64,000 nt of DNA, taken from the NCBI RefSeq assembly GCF_037038585.1, contig NC_092524.1, positions 68,844,552 through 68,908,551 of the forward strand, in the 5' to 3' direction. Shown here in pieces: positions 43,277 to 55,900 of this stretch. The notes under the pieces are model-generated. The model made no database searches. It was not told where the DNA came from and worked only from the letters and a program-made list of their open reading frames with translations. The DNA is from Patagioenas fasciata (lineage: Eukaryota; Chordata; Aves; Columbiformes; Columbidae). The translations under genes and the position numbers were made by a program. Position 1 is the stretch's first letter. Every line of letters begins with the position of its first letter.

Positions 43277-45779
43277 TGAAGGGCTCCTCGGCTGGAGGGG
43301 AAATCCTGGAGCCCAAGGGATGTGCAGGATCAGGCCTGAGCAGCAGGGACAGAAATGCAATTTGTACAGCGGGGGCTGGACGTGCGATGGCAGCAACGAG
43401 CCGCAGCTGGGGAGGCACAGCGCTGCCGTGGGTGAGTGCGAATCGCCATTGTTTTATGAAGAAAAAAAAAAGCTAAATAAAAAAAAAGTTTGGGCTTGTT
43501 TCAGTCCAAACTTCTCCCTCCACCGGCTGTGAGATGGGGAGGTTTCCGGCTGTTTTTTCCTACAGCATCTTGTCTTAAATGAGCCATTTGTTTACATCTT
43601 GCTGGTGGTTCCATAGCTGGTTTTGCTCATTTTCTGGCTGTTTTATGGCCCTGCTTCCCCCGGGCTGGCGGGACGCCAGGGTGACGGGCGTCTCACAGCA
43701 GGAAGAGACCCCCAGCTCCCCCCTCAGCTCCCCGGCCGGGCCTTCCCTCACCCCAGCAGAACAAAGCTCCCCATTGTGCAGGGGAAAGGGGCAGGACAGC
43801 GTGACGGGGCAGCGAAAGCCATGTCAGGAGGGTGTTTCTGCAAAGCCCAGGCACCCACAGCCTCGCAGCGGGGTCACCTGGTGCCTGCGCAAGCGCCTGG
43901 TGCTTGTGACCCTGTTTTTGGGTGGCCCCGTGCCAGCCCCCCCGCTCAGTCCATCCTGGGCGCTGGAGCAGCTCATGTCCAGCAGTCCTGGATTTCCCCA
44001 CATGCCCCCTTTTTTGTCGCATGTGGCGGCGTGGGCGAGCGGAGGTTTCCTTCCGCCGAGCTCGCTCGCAAGGCGCTCGCTGCAAACGCCACCCTCAAAC
44101 GCAGCTGTTTGCTGGAAGGGGGCTCCAAAAATAGGCTGGCGGGGTCTGCGTCTGGCGGGGCTCCTAGAAACGCGCTTTCCTCCTTTGGGAAAGTGAGGAA
44201 AAAATAAAATCAGGATGCCTCTGCTAACAGCCGGTCCTAAAAATGAGTCAGGAATTTGCACTGTGGCGATAGAGCCGAGCCGGGGGGCTGAGCATCCCCA
44301 CGGCTGGCTGGGGACATGGGGACACCGAGCGTGCTGCCTGTCCCCATCGCCCACCCGGCTGCACGCAGGCAAACACGCGCCGAGTCGCTTTGTTGGGTGA
44401 TGTCGGGGGGTTTTTGGGGCTGTCGCTTGGATTAGCGAGGGAGCAGCGGCGAGGAGGAGGGTGAGGGGATAAAGGTCCTGGCACTCGCCGGGCTCACAAC
44501 AAAACAAAGCACCAGATGGTTTCAACTTCGGCATAATGCGCGGTGAAAAAGTGTTTGAACCAGGGATGAAGAAAGCAAATGCGGGAAGAGAAAAGAAAGA
44601 AAAAGCCCTCAGCAAGTGTCAGAGCAGAAGAAAGCCTTGGAGAAAAATGGCAAATGTTAAAAAAAGAGCCCTCGCTCAGCACAAAGCCGCTAACATCTGT
44701 CCAGCAAAGCCTCTCGCCAAGGCCCCCTTCCCTTTAAAGTCACCTTTCCTCGCCTCCGTCATTGCGGGGACACAGCCCTGTCCCTGGGCAGGGCTTTGAT
44801 TGATGCTGAGGGACCCATTCGGCTCTGCCATGTCCTCGGTGCTGGCGCTGGGCAGCCGGCAGTGATGCGCTGAGCAGGAGCACTCGGGCAGCAGATCTAC
44901 CCCAGCTGATGCAGTGGCTTAAATGTTACATTTTTTAGCTCATATATGGTGTCCCACATGTCCCTGTCACCGCCGGTGGGACTGTGGGGCAAACCAGCCC
45001 GTATCTCATTGGGTTTTAAGCCTGGTTTGCTACCAAAGCAAGGTTTATATGACCCATCGTCCATCCAGGCTTTTGTGTTTCCCTTGCTCCTCTGCCATAA
45101 GTATTTTGAACCTGCAAAGCAATTCCGAAGTTGCTTTAAAAAAAGGGAAGAGGGCTTAAAAGTTATTACGTCCGTAGCGCTTTTGGAAAACAAGCAGCAA
45201 AATAAGGCCATGCAATTGTGCGAGAGCAGATTGCAGGGTGAGCTGAACCCCTCATTAGCCCCCAGAGAAGCCACAAGCCTTGGGGACCGCCAGCTCCCTG
45301 CCACGCAGGCTGTGCCTGCTGGCGCTGAGCAGGAGCGATGGCTCCAGCCTCTAATGAGGGCTGCTGAGGCTTAATTAAGGGTTTGAGTTTTGCTGGTGCC
45401 TGTGGATGTTGTGTCAGCAGCTCCAGAGCTCCTTCCCCACCCCGCCGTGGGATGGCTCATGGGGCAGAGGGTGACCCCTGGTTGTGTCCCCCCAAAGCAA
45501 GTGGGGGGCACAGGCGGGTGGGTGTGCTGGGCCACTGTGGGTGCTGGGGTGAGCGGAAGGGCTGGGTGCCATGGGGTGCAGCGTGGCGCTTGTATCACAG
45601 TGACATAGGGGGACCCAGAGGGATGCTGACCCTGTAGGCCTTGGGATGGCGAGGAGCCAGGATGCTGTGCCCTCAGGGCTGGGGACAGTGGGTGGCATGG
45701 TGCAATGACCTTCAAGCATGGGGCAGCTCAGGTGATGTGCTATTGTTTTTTGGGGGATGATGAGGTGCTGCATGGCCAT

Positions 45780-46240
45780 GTCCCCAGGGATGCGGGAGAG
45801 CGGGGAACTGGGATGATGCCACCTGGGGGACAGGACAGTGGGGAGCTGGGGTGATGCCACCCTAGGGTGCAGGACAGGAGGGAGGTGGGGGGATGCCATG
45901 CTGGGGTGCAGGACTTTGGGCAGCAAGGGCTATGCCACGCTGGGGTGCAGGACAGTGGGGAGCTGGGGTGATGCCACCCTGGGCTGTAGGATGGTGGGAA
46001 CCAACGTGAAGCCACCCTGGTTTGCAGGATGGTGGGAGCCAAGGTGATGACACTCTGGGTTGTAGGATTGTGGGAACCAAGGCGATGCCACTATGGGGTG
46101 CAGGACATTGAGCAGCAACGTGATGCCACCCTGGGGTGCGGGACAGGAGGGAGCCGAGATGATGCCACCCAGGGAACAGCACAGCGGGGACCCGGGGTGA
46201 TGCCACCCAAGCGGCAGGACACTGGGGACCACGGCGCTGC
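45780..46240. repeat. Minisatellite beside the NIN promoter (about 39-40-bp unit)
   Basis: About eleven imperfect units of the form GATGCCACCCTGGGGTGCAG then GACAGTGGGGAGCTGGGGT. It runs into the CpG island of NIN. Frames of up to 300 codons on the minus strand follow the repeat and are not genes. Confidence 0.88.
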
Positions 46241-46249
46241 CACCGGTGG

Positions 46250-46740
46250 TGTGGGACAGCGTGGCGGACCCCACGCAGCTGTCACCCGTGGTGCGGGTCG
46301 CCGCTGACGCCAGGCGGGGGGCGGGCCGGGCGGTGCCAGCGGGGCCCCGCCGCACAAAGGCCGCCGGTCGCCCCCGCCCCGGGGCCGCCCCGCACCCCCG
46401 GGGCCGCCCCCGAGCCGCGGCCCAATAAACGCCGCCGCATTTGAACGCGGCGCCTCCCCCGGCCCCGTTCCGCAACGCAACGCTCCGCTCCGCCGCGCCC
46501 GGAGCCACCGGGACCGGCAGCCGCGCCGGGTGAGCCCGGGAGGGGAGCGGGGGTGCAGCGCCGGGCCCCGCGGGTGGGGGGATCACCGAGCCCCGGGGCG
46601 GTGCGGGGGGTTCTGGCCGCTGCCGGTCCCTCCTCCGCGGGCGGTGCCGGGGCTCAGCCCGCCCCTTCCCGGTACCGCCGGCCGCGTGTGCGGGGCGCCG
46701 GCCCGGGGCGGCGGGGACGGGGCGCCGGCGGCGAGGTGGG
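46250..46740 (+). promoter_or_regulatory. NIN: CpG-island promoter and likely untranslated first exon of NIN
   Basis: A dense CpG island with many GGCGG/CCGCC boxes. A consensus donor, CGCCGG|GTGAGC at 46529/46530, could end a non-coding first exon. It would splice to the acceptor at 52788. Human NIN also starts with a non-coding exon. The transcription start is not visible. Confidence 0.55.
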
Positions 46741-46759
46741 TGCTGGGGAAGTGGGGGAG

Positions 46760-46860
46760 ATGTTGGAGGGAAGGGGGATACTGGAGCGAGGAGGGGGGGT
46801 GATGCTGGAGGAAGGGGGTGATGCTGGAGGAAGGGGGTGATGCTGGAGGAAGGGGTGCTG
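46760..46860. repeat. Short 19-bp tandem repeat
   Basis: Three exact-like units GATGCTGGAGGAAGGGGGT with more diverged units to the left. Confidence 0.88.
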
Positions 46861-49800
46861 GGCATGGGGGCTTGTAGCCAGAGGGTGCGGGGGGCAGAAT
46901 TGAGGCGTATGTGAGCGTGAGGGGGACACCGTGCGCAATCCCCAGCAGTGGCCTTCGTGCTGGTGGCAGCACCCAGTGCTACTTCCCCCTCCTGCCAAGG
47001 GCACCCTGTCCTATGGTGCGTCCCTGTCCACAGAGAGATGCTCCAAAAGCCCCAAAACGTGGAGGGTGGGAGGCGGTCCTGGCCCAGCTCTGCCCGGGCT
47101 GGGCTGAGGAAGCAGCAGGCTGTGGCTGGGGGAATTCAGAACAGCAGTTGTTTTGTCATCGGCGAAGCCCTCGCTGTCACCAGGGTGGCAGACGGCATCT
47201 GCTGTCTGGTCGCAAACTGTGGGCCTGTCACCTCTGGCACGTTGGGGTAAGGATGGGGGTGAAGTTTTCGGTGGGAAGACCACAAATCTGCAGCCTGGGA
47301 GGGTCAGCAGCCAGAGCCAGATGCACTGGGGGGTTGTGGTGCAAGTGGGTGTCAGTTTGGGTGGGTGTGTTGATCCTGCCCATCTTTCTCCGTTGCTCAC
47401 CGAAGCGGGGATGATGGTGAGAGACTCGCTGCCCGGTCCCCACGGCATGATGGATGCGGCGTTATCGCCGTGATTCAGCACAGCCCTGGTTTATCGGACC
47501 CGGTGCAGGGCTGAGCTCTGCGGGAATTACCCAATTCCTTATTTCCCGGTGCATGAGGCATCGCTGGATAAATTCCCATCTTGCTTTGTTTACTTCTGAC
47601 ATAATCAGCTTTGTGCCTATACCTTGGGCTTTATCGCACTCAGGGCTCCCCGAGTTATTGCGGTGCAACTCCAGCCCAATTTGCAAAATCAAAACAGATG
47701 GGCGCTTTGTTTTTCCTTATTGAGGGGAAGGCTGCTTATTGAAAGGCCCTATTACAATGCAAATACCGGGGTGGTGTGAATATTCAAAACACTGCGCTTC
47801 TTTTGAAGCTCTTTACATAAATTTATAGCACTTTATGTGCCATCGCTGCTTTGCTAATCTGGAGTGGAGCTTGGTTAACAGAATCGCTTTATTTTCTCTT
47901 TTTCCTGCCAACTTTGGAGGGTTTGGCTGTGTTTTGGGGAGTGGGGCAAGAGGTGGCATTGAGGTGCAAAGCAGCCAGCACTGGGCTGCAGGAATTATGG
48001 CCGTGCTCAATGGGGGAGGCGGCACCGCCAGCTGTAAGGCTGATTTTGGTGGTGACCCCTGAAGAGCCGGGCGTGCTGTCGAGTGATTTACTGATATTTG
48101 GGTGCTTTATTGTCCTTTCGGGGTTTTGTCCCTTTCCCTTTTGCTTCTCGGTGGGACCTTTTGTGGAGCTGCTGCTCCCCAAGAGGAGACGGGGTGTTGC
48201 GGGGTGGACCCATCTCAGAAGTTGCCCTGACACAGGCGGCAATGTGGGGGTTTCGGGGTGTACGCAGTGAATCACGGCAGCTTAGTGGCAGCTGCTGTGG
48301 ATGAGATGGTTCATTAGGGGAAGGAGATAATGAGGTAGATGAGACAACCCCAGCTTTCCAGCAAGGGCTCAAGGGTCTGGGTTTGGTGGCTGCCGGGCAT
48401 CTCGTCATAAGCTCTGCCATTAAAAACTGGCGTCCTGGTGGGTTTTGCCACTCGTGTTCACGTTGTCCCGGTTGTCCCAAGCACAGAGGGACGGGCGAGT
48501 TGTTTTTAAGCTGCCCGAGGTAGATGCTACTGAACCATCGCGTCTCGGGGAGCGGGTGCTTGTGTTTTGGAGGTGGCCACATGGTGCTGCTCCACTGGGC
48601 ACTCGCTAATTGTCAGGCCCTCGTTTGGGTCGTAGCATCAAAAGCAACGTTGTCCTTGCTGTCCCTTGCAGGAGGTGACTCGCTGGAGGCCGTTCCCTTC
48701 TTGCAGTGGGCTACTTGGGTTGGAGGTGGGGTAGCCCACAGCCCTGGAGAATTGGGGATGCAGCCCAGGGCAGAGCATCCCCAAAACCTCCATGTGGTGC
48801 CACTGGGCAGCAACAAATGTGCTGTTTGCATTAATACTGTTTTGCACACAAAAAAGGGCATTGTGCTAATTGTAACGGTTTTACTTGATGGTACCATTGA
48901 TAGACCAGGTAATCTGTGTCTTTATTAGTTGGAGGCTAAATCTTGGAGGTTGCTATTGATTCCAAGCACTTAATATGCGAAGCGGTAATTATGGTTTAAG
49001 CCTTTATTGTTTGAGTTAAATTTAGCTGAGAATTTAGCCGTATCAGGCCTCTACATTGTGTGCCGTGAAGGTTATCTGGCCCTCAGGAGGGGCCGGATTT
49101 AAAGGAGAGAAAGAAACACCAGTGCAAACTTCCTTTTCTCGTCACCCCTGAGCGCTTTGCTTCTCAGGACTTGTAATAGGGAGAAGAGAAATAAAGAATA
49201 ATGTGGTTATGACTCCAAGTGGTTCTCCTAAACCTGCACCTTTCTGTGCCATCTGCTCAAGCTGGTCATTTGGGGGGGTTAACAGGACACAGAAGGCCAG
49301 CTATAAATCTGAACAAAGTGATGCCCTGTGCAGGGAACAAGCAGGGAACCGGGGACCCCCCCAGCTGCTGCCTGCCCACCCCTATTATCCCGCCGGCTCC
49401 GGGCCGCCCTCCTGCATCTCAGCTGCTGGCCCATCTGGAGCGGAGATGAAAGGCTGGGGGTTTAATTCGGGCTTTGTGTGACTCTTCTGTTTCCCCCCTC
49501 CCCTCTCAGCCCTTTCTCTGCTGCTGGTCGCCCATCCCCAGCCCCGCCAGGCGCGCGGGTGCCGAGGATGCCGCGCACCCCGGGTCCCTGATGCCCCTGA
49601 CCTCATTATTTTGACTGCTGGGTGATGCCCGGCAGCGTCCTGCGCTCATCAGGTAGGAGGCTCGGGGTTTGCTGTTGGTTTTTCCTCCTCTCTCTGAGCG
49701 CTGCTGAATAATTCAGCCGGGAGTAGGCATCTTGGGTCACCTTGCGCAGCCGGCTGCGTGCCGGAGCCGCTCTAAGATGGAGGTTGTGCGGGATGCGTGC

Positions 49801-51782
49801 GGGATCGCGGCAGCTCGCCGGCCTTGACTGACTGCAGGTAGGCGAAGAGCGTGGCCCTTCTTTCTTTATTCCTGATGCTTTTTGCGCTGGGAAGCATGAA
49901 ATCCCCTCCCCGGGCTGCGTGGGGGTGGCTGGGTCTCACCGAGCTGGTGCGGAGCCCATGACCGTCCCTCGCTGTGGGGACACAGTGCCCTTGCCCAAAA
50001 GTCACCGGGGCTGTAGGGCAGGTCCGTCCCCAGGCAGGGACTTTGCACCTGATGCTCTTCTCCTTTGGGGATCGGATTTTTCTTGCTGGTTTTATGGGGT
50101 CCCCAGTGCCTCCTCCCTCACCTGGACCCATGTGGGGTAAGTTTTTGGGGCTGAGTGCTGCTGTAACACCGAGAGGGGGTGACCTTAATGCTCACCTTGT
50201 GTGATGGCATTTAGCGTTCTGCACTGACTGGGGGAGCTGGTTCTAGTTGTGTGGAAGTAGTGTCGGGTGCTGGAGAGGATTCTGGGGGGCAGGAGGTGGC
50301 GAATGCTGAAGATAAGCTCCAAAACGCCTGAGAACCCCCACGGGTCGGAGCCACCTTTACTGCAGGCTCGGCTGTGAGATTTGCGGCTGCCAGGGGTCTC
50401 CCGATGCCGGTGCCTGGTAGAAGCCGCCATCAAATGCCCTGAACTGTGGGTGAGGGTGGGAAATGGAGTTACCAGCGTGAGTACCGGGAAACCAGTTTGC
50501 CGCTTTCCTTCTGCTCGCAGGTACCTGAGTTTTCGGGTGCTGCCTCCTCCCTTGCGCCCTGGGTTGGATGCAGAAGTGTCTGCGCCCCCTGTCCTCCCCG
50601 CAGCGCTTGGGTGCTTTGCTAAAGCAGCTCAAGAGGCATCTGGGGGTGAAACCAGGGGTCACGGCAGGTGTGAGCTCAGGGGGGGCGATGTGGGGATGGG
50701 GAGGGATTGTGGCGATGCCGCTGTCCTTGCTGGTGTCACTGCAGGAGGAAGGATGGCCAGGCTGGGCTATTTTTGTCCCATGGACCCTGCACATTGCTTG
50801 GCACCAGCCTTGCGTCCCTCAGCAGGCGCAGGAGCCCGACGCCACCCTGCGTTTTCATCTGCTCCTGTGGCCAGTGAAACTGAGGATGTGGCTACTGCAG
50901 TGTCTGCCCTGGAGATTGCCCGGTTTTCCAGCCGTGGTGGTGGGATGGGTTTTTCTGGTTGCCCCTCTGCCGTGGGGTGCTTGTGTGAGCTGGCGTCGGT
51001 GCTCTGGGTGGTGTTTGGGGCTGCGGTGGGGCCGGGGGGTGAGGTGGGGGTGCACCTTGCCGTTGGGGCAGTTCCGCCTGTTCTGGGATGTCCCTGCGCA
51101 CCGTTGGTGACACGGGTGGCTGCAGGAGCCCTGCGATGCCCAGGGGGAGGAGGGGACGTGGCTGCTCCGTAGCAGGTTTGGGTAGGAACCCCATCTTTGG
51201 GAACTGTGGCTGAAACAGCCTGCAGTGATGTGGGTGAGACAAAATTCACATGGAGACCTGGCTGGTGCCGGTCTGAGCTTGGCTGAGCATCCCGGGGTGC
51301 CCAGGTGTGTCCTTGGAGCACTGGGTCCCTGCAATGCCCGTTGCCACCCAGTGCCCCCAGGTTGGTGGCACGTCCCCTGCAGTGGCCGTGCACGCCACAG
51401 CTGTTGTGGCAATGGGTTACGCTGCTGCTGCCCTGCAGCCAGACCGGGTGAACAGATGCCAGCCAAATCCTTCATTTCAAACAGGAAATTTCCCTCCCCA
51501 AACCAGTTCCTGGGGCTGTGATGCTCTGCTTAGTGATGGGGAGAAAGAGACGGAAAATTATTGGCTTGGAGGGGAGGACAAAGCCCTTGGGTGAGCGGCA
51601 GGGAGACCTCCCCCAGCGCAGGGCACCCTGGGGCTTTGTGCCAGGGTTTTGGAGGAGGGCAGAGATGCCACGCGCTGGCATCGACAGGGCTGACGGTGTG
51701 TTGGGGCTCCCTGAACCCAGGCCAGCGTGAAAAGGAGCATATCTGGTGCAGGGATGCGTGTTGTGTTCGTGGAGGGGGGTCA
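46861..51782 (+). other. NIN: NIN intron 1, CR1-poor part
   Basis: No CR1 and no array recognised. A/T-richer stretches at 47460-47830 and 48830-49200 contain homeobox-like TAATTA and TTAAGTGC-type words and may be regulatory. The bases from 50.4 to 51.5 kb are GC-rich with long chance frames on both strands. Confidence 0.6.
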
Positions 51783-51998
51783 AGTGGCACCAGGGGAGGT
51801 TGAGGTTGGATCTGGGAACAATTTCTTCCCCAAAGGGCTGTGGGGCATTGGAACAGGCTGCCCAGGGCAGTGCTGGAGTCACCATCCCTGGAGGGTTGGA
51901 CAGACGGACATGAGGTTCTCAGGACATGGGGCAATGCTAGGGGTGGGTTATGGTTGGATTAAATCTTGAGGGTCCTTTCCAGCCAAAATGATTCTATG
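51783..51998 (+). mobile_element. CR1 LINE 3' fragment (subfamily B)
   Basis: From AGTGGCACCAGGGGAGGTTG to CCAAAATGATTCTATG. Confidence 0.92.
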
Positions 51999-52330
51999 TG
52001 GTGACCTGAATTGTATGAGCTGGGGCAGAGGCAGGGGCTGGGATCTCCTGCCCTCCCCACGGCAGGCAGGCCCCACACATTGCTCCCTGGGATGGTTGTT
52101 TATCTTCTTGCTAAGGTGGGCAGAGCATCACCTGCAACACCTGGGAACCAGCTCAAGGGAACAATTTTCCCCTGCAGCACCAGCTGCTCCAGCTGAGCCA
52201 AATGAGCTGCTTGTGGAGCCAGTGTGAGGTGACAGGCAGGGACATGCAACCTGGGGATGTCCCAGCCACCTGGGTTGGGTGTAGGGTTTTTTCCCTTGGT
52301 CTTCCTGCTGTGTGAATTCAGGCTTCACCC

Positions 52331-52620
52331 ATAGAATCACAGAATGGTTTGGGTTGAAGGGACCTTCCCAGCTCCCCCAGTGCCAGCACTGTCTGTCCCC
52401 ATCTTTCTCATCAGCCCTTTTAAAGTACAGAAAGGCCTCAATAAGGTCTCCCTGGAGCTTCTCTTCTCCAGCTGAACACCCCAGCCCTCTCAGCCTGTCC
52501 TCCCAGCAGAGCTGTTCCAGCCTCGGATCATTCCTGTGGCTCCTCTGGCCCCTCTCCAGCAGGTCCATGTGTGTCCTGTGCTGAGGAACCAGAGCTGGAC
52601 CAGCCCTGCAGGGGGCTCTC
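52331..52620 (-). mobile_element. CR1 LINE 3' fragment, internally deleted
   Basis: From ATAGAATCACAGAATGGTTT; the middle is missing after CTCCCCCAGTGCCAGCA and the copy resumes at CTGTCCCCATCTTTCTCATC. Ends near GACCAGCCCTGCAGGGG, about 170 bases before the NIN start exon. Confidence 0.9.
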
Positions 52621-52809
52621 TGTGGGATATGAGAAGCTGGAGGGGTTGGTAAAACACCAAGTTTGCTTAGTGCAAACAAAATCTGCAGCTAAAGGCCTCA
52701 TGAGCTGCCCCTGGACCATCCCTTGGGGTTGTTTTTGCCTTTGCGTGCTGTGTTGCAGTTGATGCTCACCGTCCTCATCTTTCCGCAGGTGAGCGTGGCA
52801 GGCTATGGG

Positions 52810-52992
52810 ATGGATGAAGCTGAGCAGGACCAGTATGAAGCTCGCCTCAAGGAGCTCTTCGACAGCTTTGACAGCACGGGCACGGGGTCTTTGGGGCAGG
52901 AGGAGCTCACCGACCTTTGCCACATGCTGCACCTGGAGGAGGTGGCCCCGGCGCTGCAGCAGACCCTCCTGCAAGGCAACCTCCTAGGCAGG
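52810..52992 (+). CDS. NIN: NIN start-codon exon (residues 1-61)
   Basis: The exon begins at 52789 after acceptor ATCTTTCCGCAG and has 21 untranslated bases. ATG 52810 has G at -3 and +4. Another ATG at 52805, five bases upstream in a different frame, also has G at -3 and +4. Donor AGG|GTAAGG. Confidence 0.94.
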
Positions 52993-55900
52993 GTAAGGCT
53001 GGGGTGATGGTGGGGGGCGATGGGGGTCCAGGGCTTGGGAGCGAGGCAGAGCCAGGCAGCTGCTCCTGCACGCATGGGATGATGATGGAAAGAGGCTGAA
53101 TATCTGTAATTTTGTGGATGCTCAACATCACTGAGACTCTGGGGCTGCAAGGTCCGTTGTTCTGTTCAGTGTGGGCACAGGGTGGCTTCTGAGAGTGATA
53201 AAGGGTAAGGAAACTGCTTGCTGATCACAGAACAGTTTGGGTTGAAGGGACCTTCCCAGCTCCCCCAGTGCCACCCCTGCCATGAGCAGGGACATCTTCA
53301 CCAGCTCAGGTTGCTCAGAGCCCCGTCCAGCCTGGCCTGGGATGTCTCCAGGGATGGTTCAGCCACCACCTCTCTGGGCAACCTGTTCTGATGTGTGTTC
53401 CCTGTCTAGAAGCAACCTGAAACTCTCAGAAACCACCACTCCATGCTTAGCCTTGTGTGCTGGCATTGCACTGATGCAGGGTGCAGTTTCTCAGTGTCCA
53501 AGGCCAGACCAAGCGCCAGGTCCCCGCTGTCCTTGCACTGGGGCTTGGCCGAGCACATCTGGCTCGCACAGCACGTGTCCCCCAGCTCTAGTTAGTGCCA
53601 CCGCCGACCTGGGTCATCTCCTTCAACCAGCTCACCAGGTGCTTGTGCAAACCTGTGGTGCTTGGGATGTGATGGAGACCTAAAGCCATGGCTTGATCCC
53701 GTGATTTACCTTGACTGGTGGGGCCATGTGCAGTCATGCACATTTCTCTAAAGTAGACAATATTGTCCAACTCCAGCTGGCCTGAGCTGCCTTTGCCTGT
53801 GTTACCTGGTGTTGGTGTCTACAGGCAGCTGTGGTGATCACAGACCCTCCTGGAACAGAATTTTGGGGACAAATGGCTCCTTCCTTCTGCAGGGCTGCAG
53901 GATCCTGCCATGGTGAGCTCACCATGCTCTCCAAAGCAATTTTTCAGTTGTGGTTGTACCTTTATAGAGTTAAATTCCGGGGTGTGGAGCACAAGCTGCT
54001 CGTCCTTGGGGGCCTTCATGTTCAGCATGGATGTCCTTGTGCTCCTGCCTTTCCCGAGTCCCAGCACGCTGCGCTCCGAGCGCGTCGGGTGCGTCCTTCA
54101 AAATCACCCTGAAATCCCATCCCTGCTCATTAATACCAGAAAACGTGGAGCGGGGCAGCCAGGGCTCTCTATAGACATGAGCTAAGCAGCCATCTCGACT
54201 CCAATTTCCTATCAAACTGCAGCTTTCACGAAACAAAATAATTCCTTTAACGAACAAAGCCTCCTCTTCCTCGCCTGCCTTGGGGCCGTAGCAATTCTGC
54301 TCATGGTGCTGGAGCAGGGATGGATCCAGACGGGGGTTTCTGACCTTTGGAATTCCAGCGCGACATTTGCTTGTGCCCCCGAGACTTTCTGTGCTGCTCG
54401 GCCGTCTTGAGCTCCCACCACTTGGATGCCGCTGTCTGGCCGTGCTGGTGGGATGGTTGGGGATGGAAGAGCAAGGCTAAAGAAGTGGTTGTCGCAGCTG
54501 GCCAGGGCTAAAGCGATGGCACGCTCAGCGGCTGAAAAGCAAAGTTAAATGCAGCAAATGTGCAGCCCAAGGGCACCAAAAAGCCCCTGTTAAAGCATCC
54601 CACGTGCTGGGTCACGCTGGCTCTGTCCGGCCAGGAGCTCCATCCCTCCCCACCCTTTGTCTTTGGGGACAGTTCTTGTTTACAACCTGCGACTTGAACG
54701 TCAAAATAATCTTTGTCTCCTCCATTTCCTCCTGTCTCCCCGGCATTTATGCTCGTTAGCAGCAGCAATGGCCCATGTCTAAGCGCCAACCTGATTTAAT
54801 AGCTCTCGAATCCTCTGGGTTTCCTAGGGAGCTCGTCGAGAGAATAGCAGCAAACACGTTGCTCCCCGAGCACGGGCTCCTTGCACCTGCCCCGCCGGCT
54901 CTTTGCCGCAGATGGTCCCTCTCGGCGCTGGGAGCAGCTTTTGTTCTCCTGCGCTTCCCGGGGCCGGGTTTTATGGGAGGGCACCGGGAAGGGGGGAGCG
55001 TTTTGTCTACCGAGGGGGCGACTCGGTGGGGCCACGCGCTTGCTTTTGTGCGGGGGTTTCGCTCCGGGGATGAATGTGGGGCTGCTGGGCTGGAGCGGGA
55101 GGTGAGCCGGCGTCCCGGTGAAGGGCTGGATGCGCTGCATCCCCCTCTCTGTGCGATGCTTTGGGGATTAACGGGTACGTGATATCTCCGGGGGTGTGTA
55201 AATCCTGCCCTGGCTCACAGCAGAGCCAAAGCATCGCAGCGCTGCGCTCCTCACGCGATGGCGTGCGGAGGCGATGCTCGCTGCCATTCCTGGGATTCCT
55301 TGGGAACGCTGTTTCCTCCAGCCCCTCGGACCGAGATGACGCTTGCGGACGTGCCCTCTCATCTCGCCTCTGAGGTGCAGCGCCCATTAATTAGCAGCTA
55401 ACGCCATGTGGTGTCTCTGGGTTGGTGCTCATGGGCTGCAGCGATGACTGATGTTATAGAATTTGCAGGGCTGGGTAAATCAGGTTGATATTAGGAAAGT
55501 ATTAATCCTGGAGAGGGCTGTGGGGCATTGGAACAGGCTGCCCAGGGCGGTGGTGGAGTCACCATCCCTGGAGGGGTTTAAAAGGCACATAGACAAGGTT
55601 CTTAGGGATGTGGTTTAGCGTTTGAGTTAGTTTATGGTTGGACTTGCTGATCTTCAGGGTCTCTTCCAACCAAAATGATTCTATGATTCTATAAATTGGG
55701 CACCTCCAACCCCTGCCCAAGGACCGTCCTTGGTGGCTGTCGCAGTGGGGACACAGAGCCTGGTTTTCCCCGTCCCTGCACGAGCGAGCCCGCAGCAAGG
55801 ACACTGTGGCGTGGCGTTTCATTGCTCAGTTCCCTCCAGTGCTTTTCCTGCTGACCTCTTCCGAATGTATTCCCTCTGAGCCCGCGGTGGCTTTTTGCAC

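Larger units (their letters stand above)
40661..45780. other. Intergenic DNA between ABHD12B and NIN (head to head)
   Basis: Three CR1 copies, an (AT) run, an A/T-rich 600-base stretch (41360-41960), a short poly-A/T patch near 43460-43490, and otherwise GC-rich unique DNA. No gene recognised. Confidence 0.65.

Noticed and set aside
45930-46865. 311-codon minus-strand frame over the NIN promoter
   Set aside because: Made of the 39-40-bp array plus CpG-island sequence, both low complexity.
50381-51475. Overlapping frames of 180 to 263 codons on both strands in NIN intron 1
   Set aside because: GC-rich DNA has few stop codons; no homology, no splice support.
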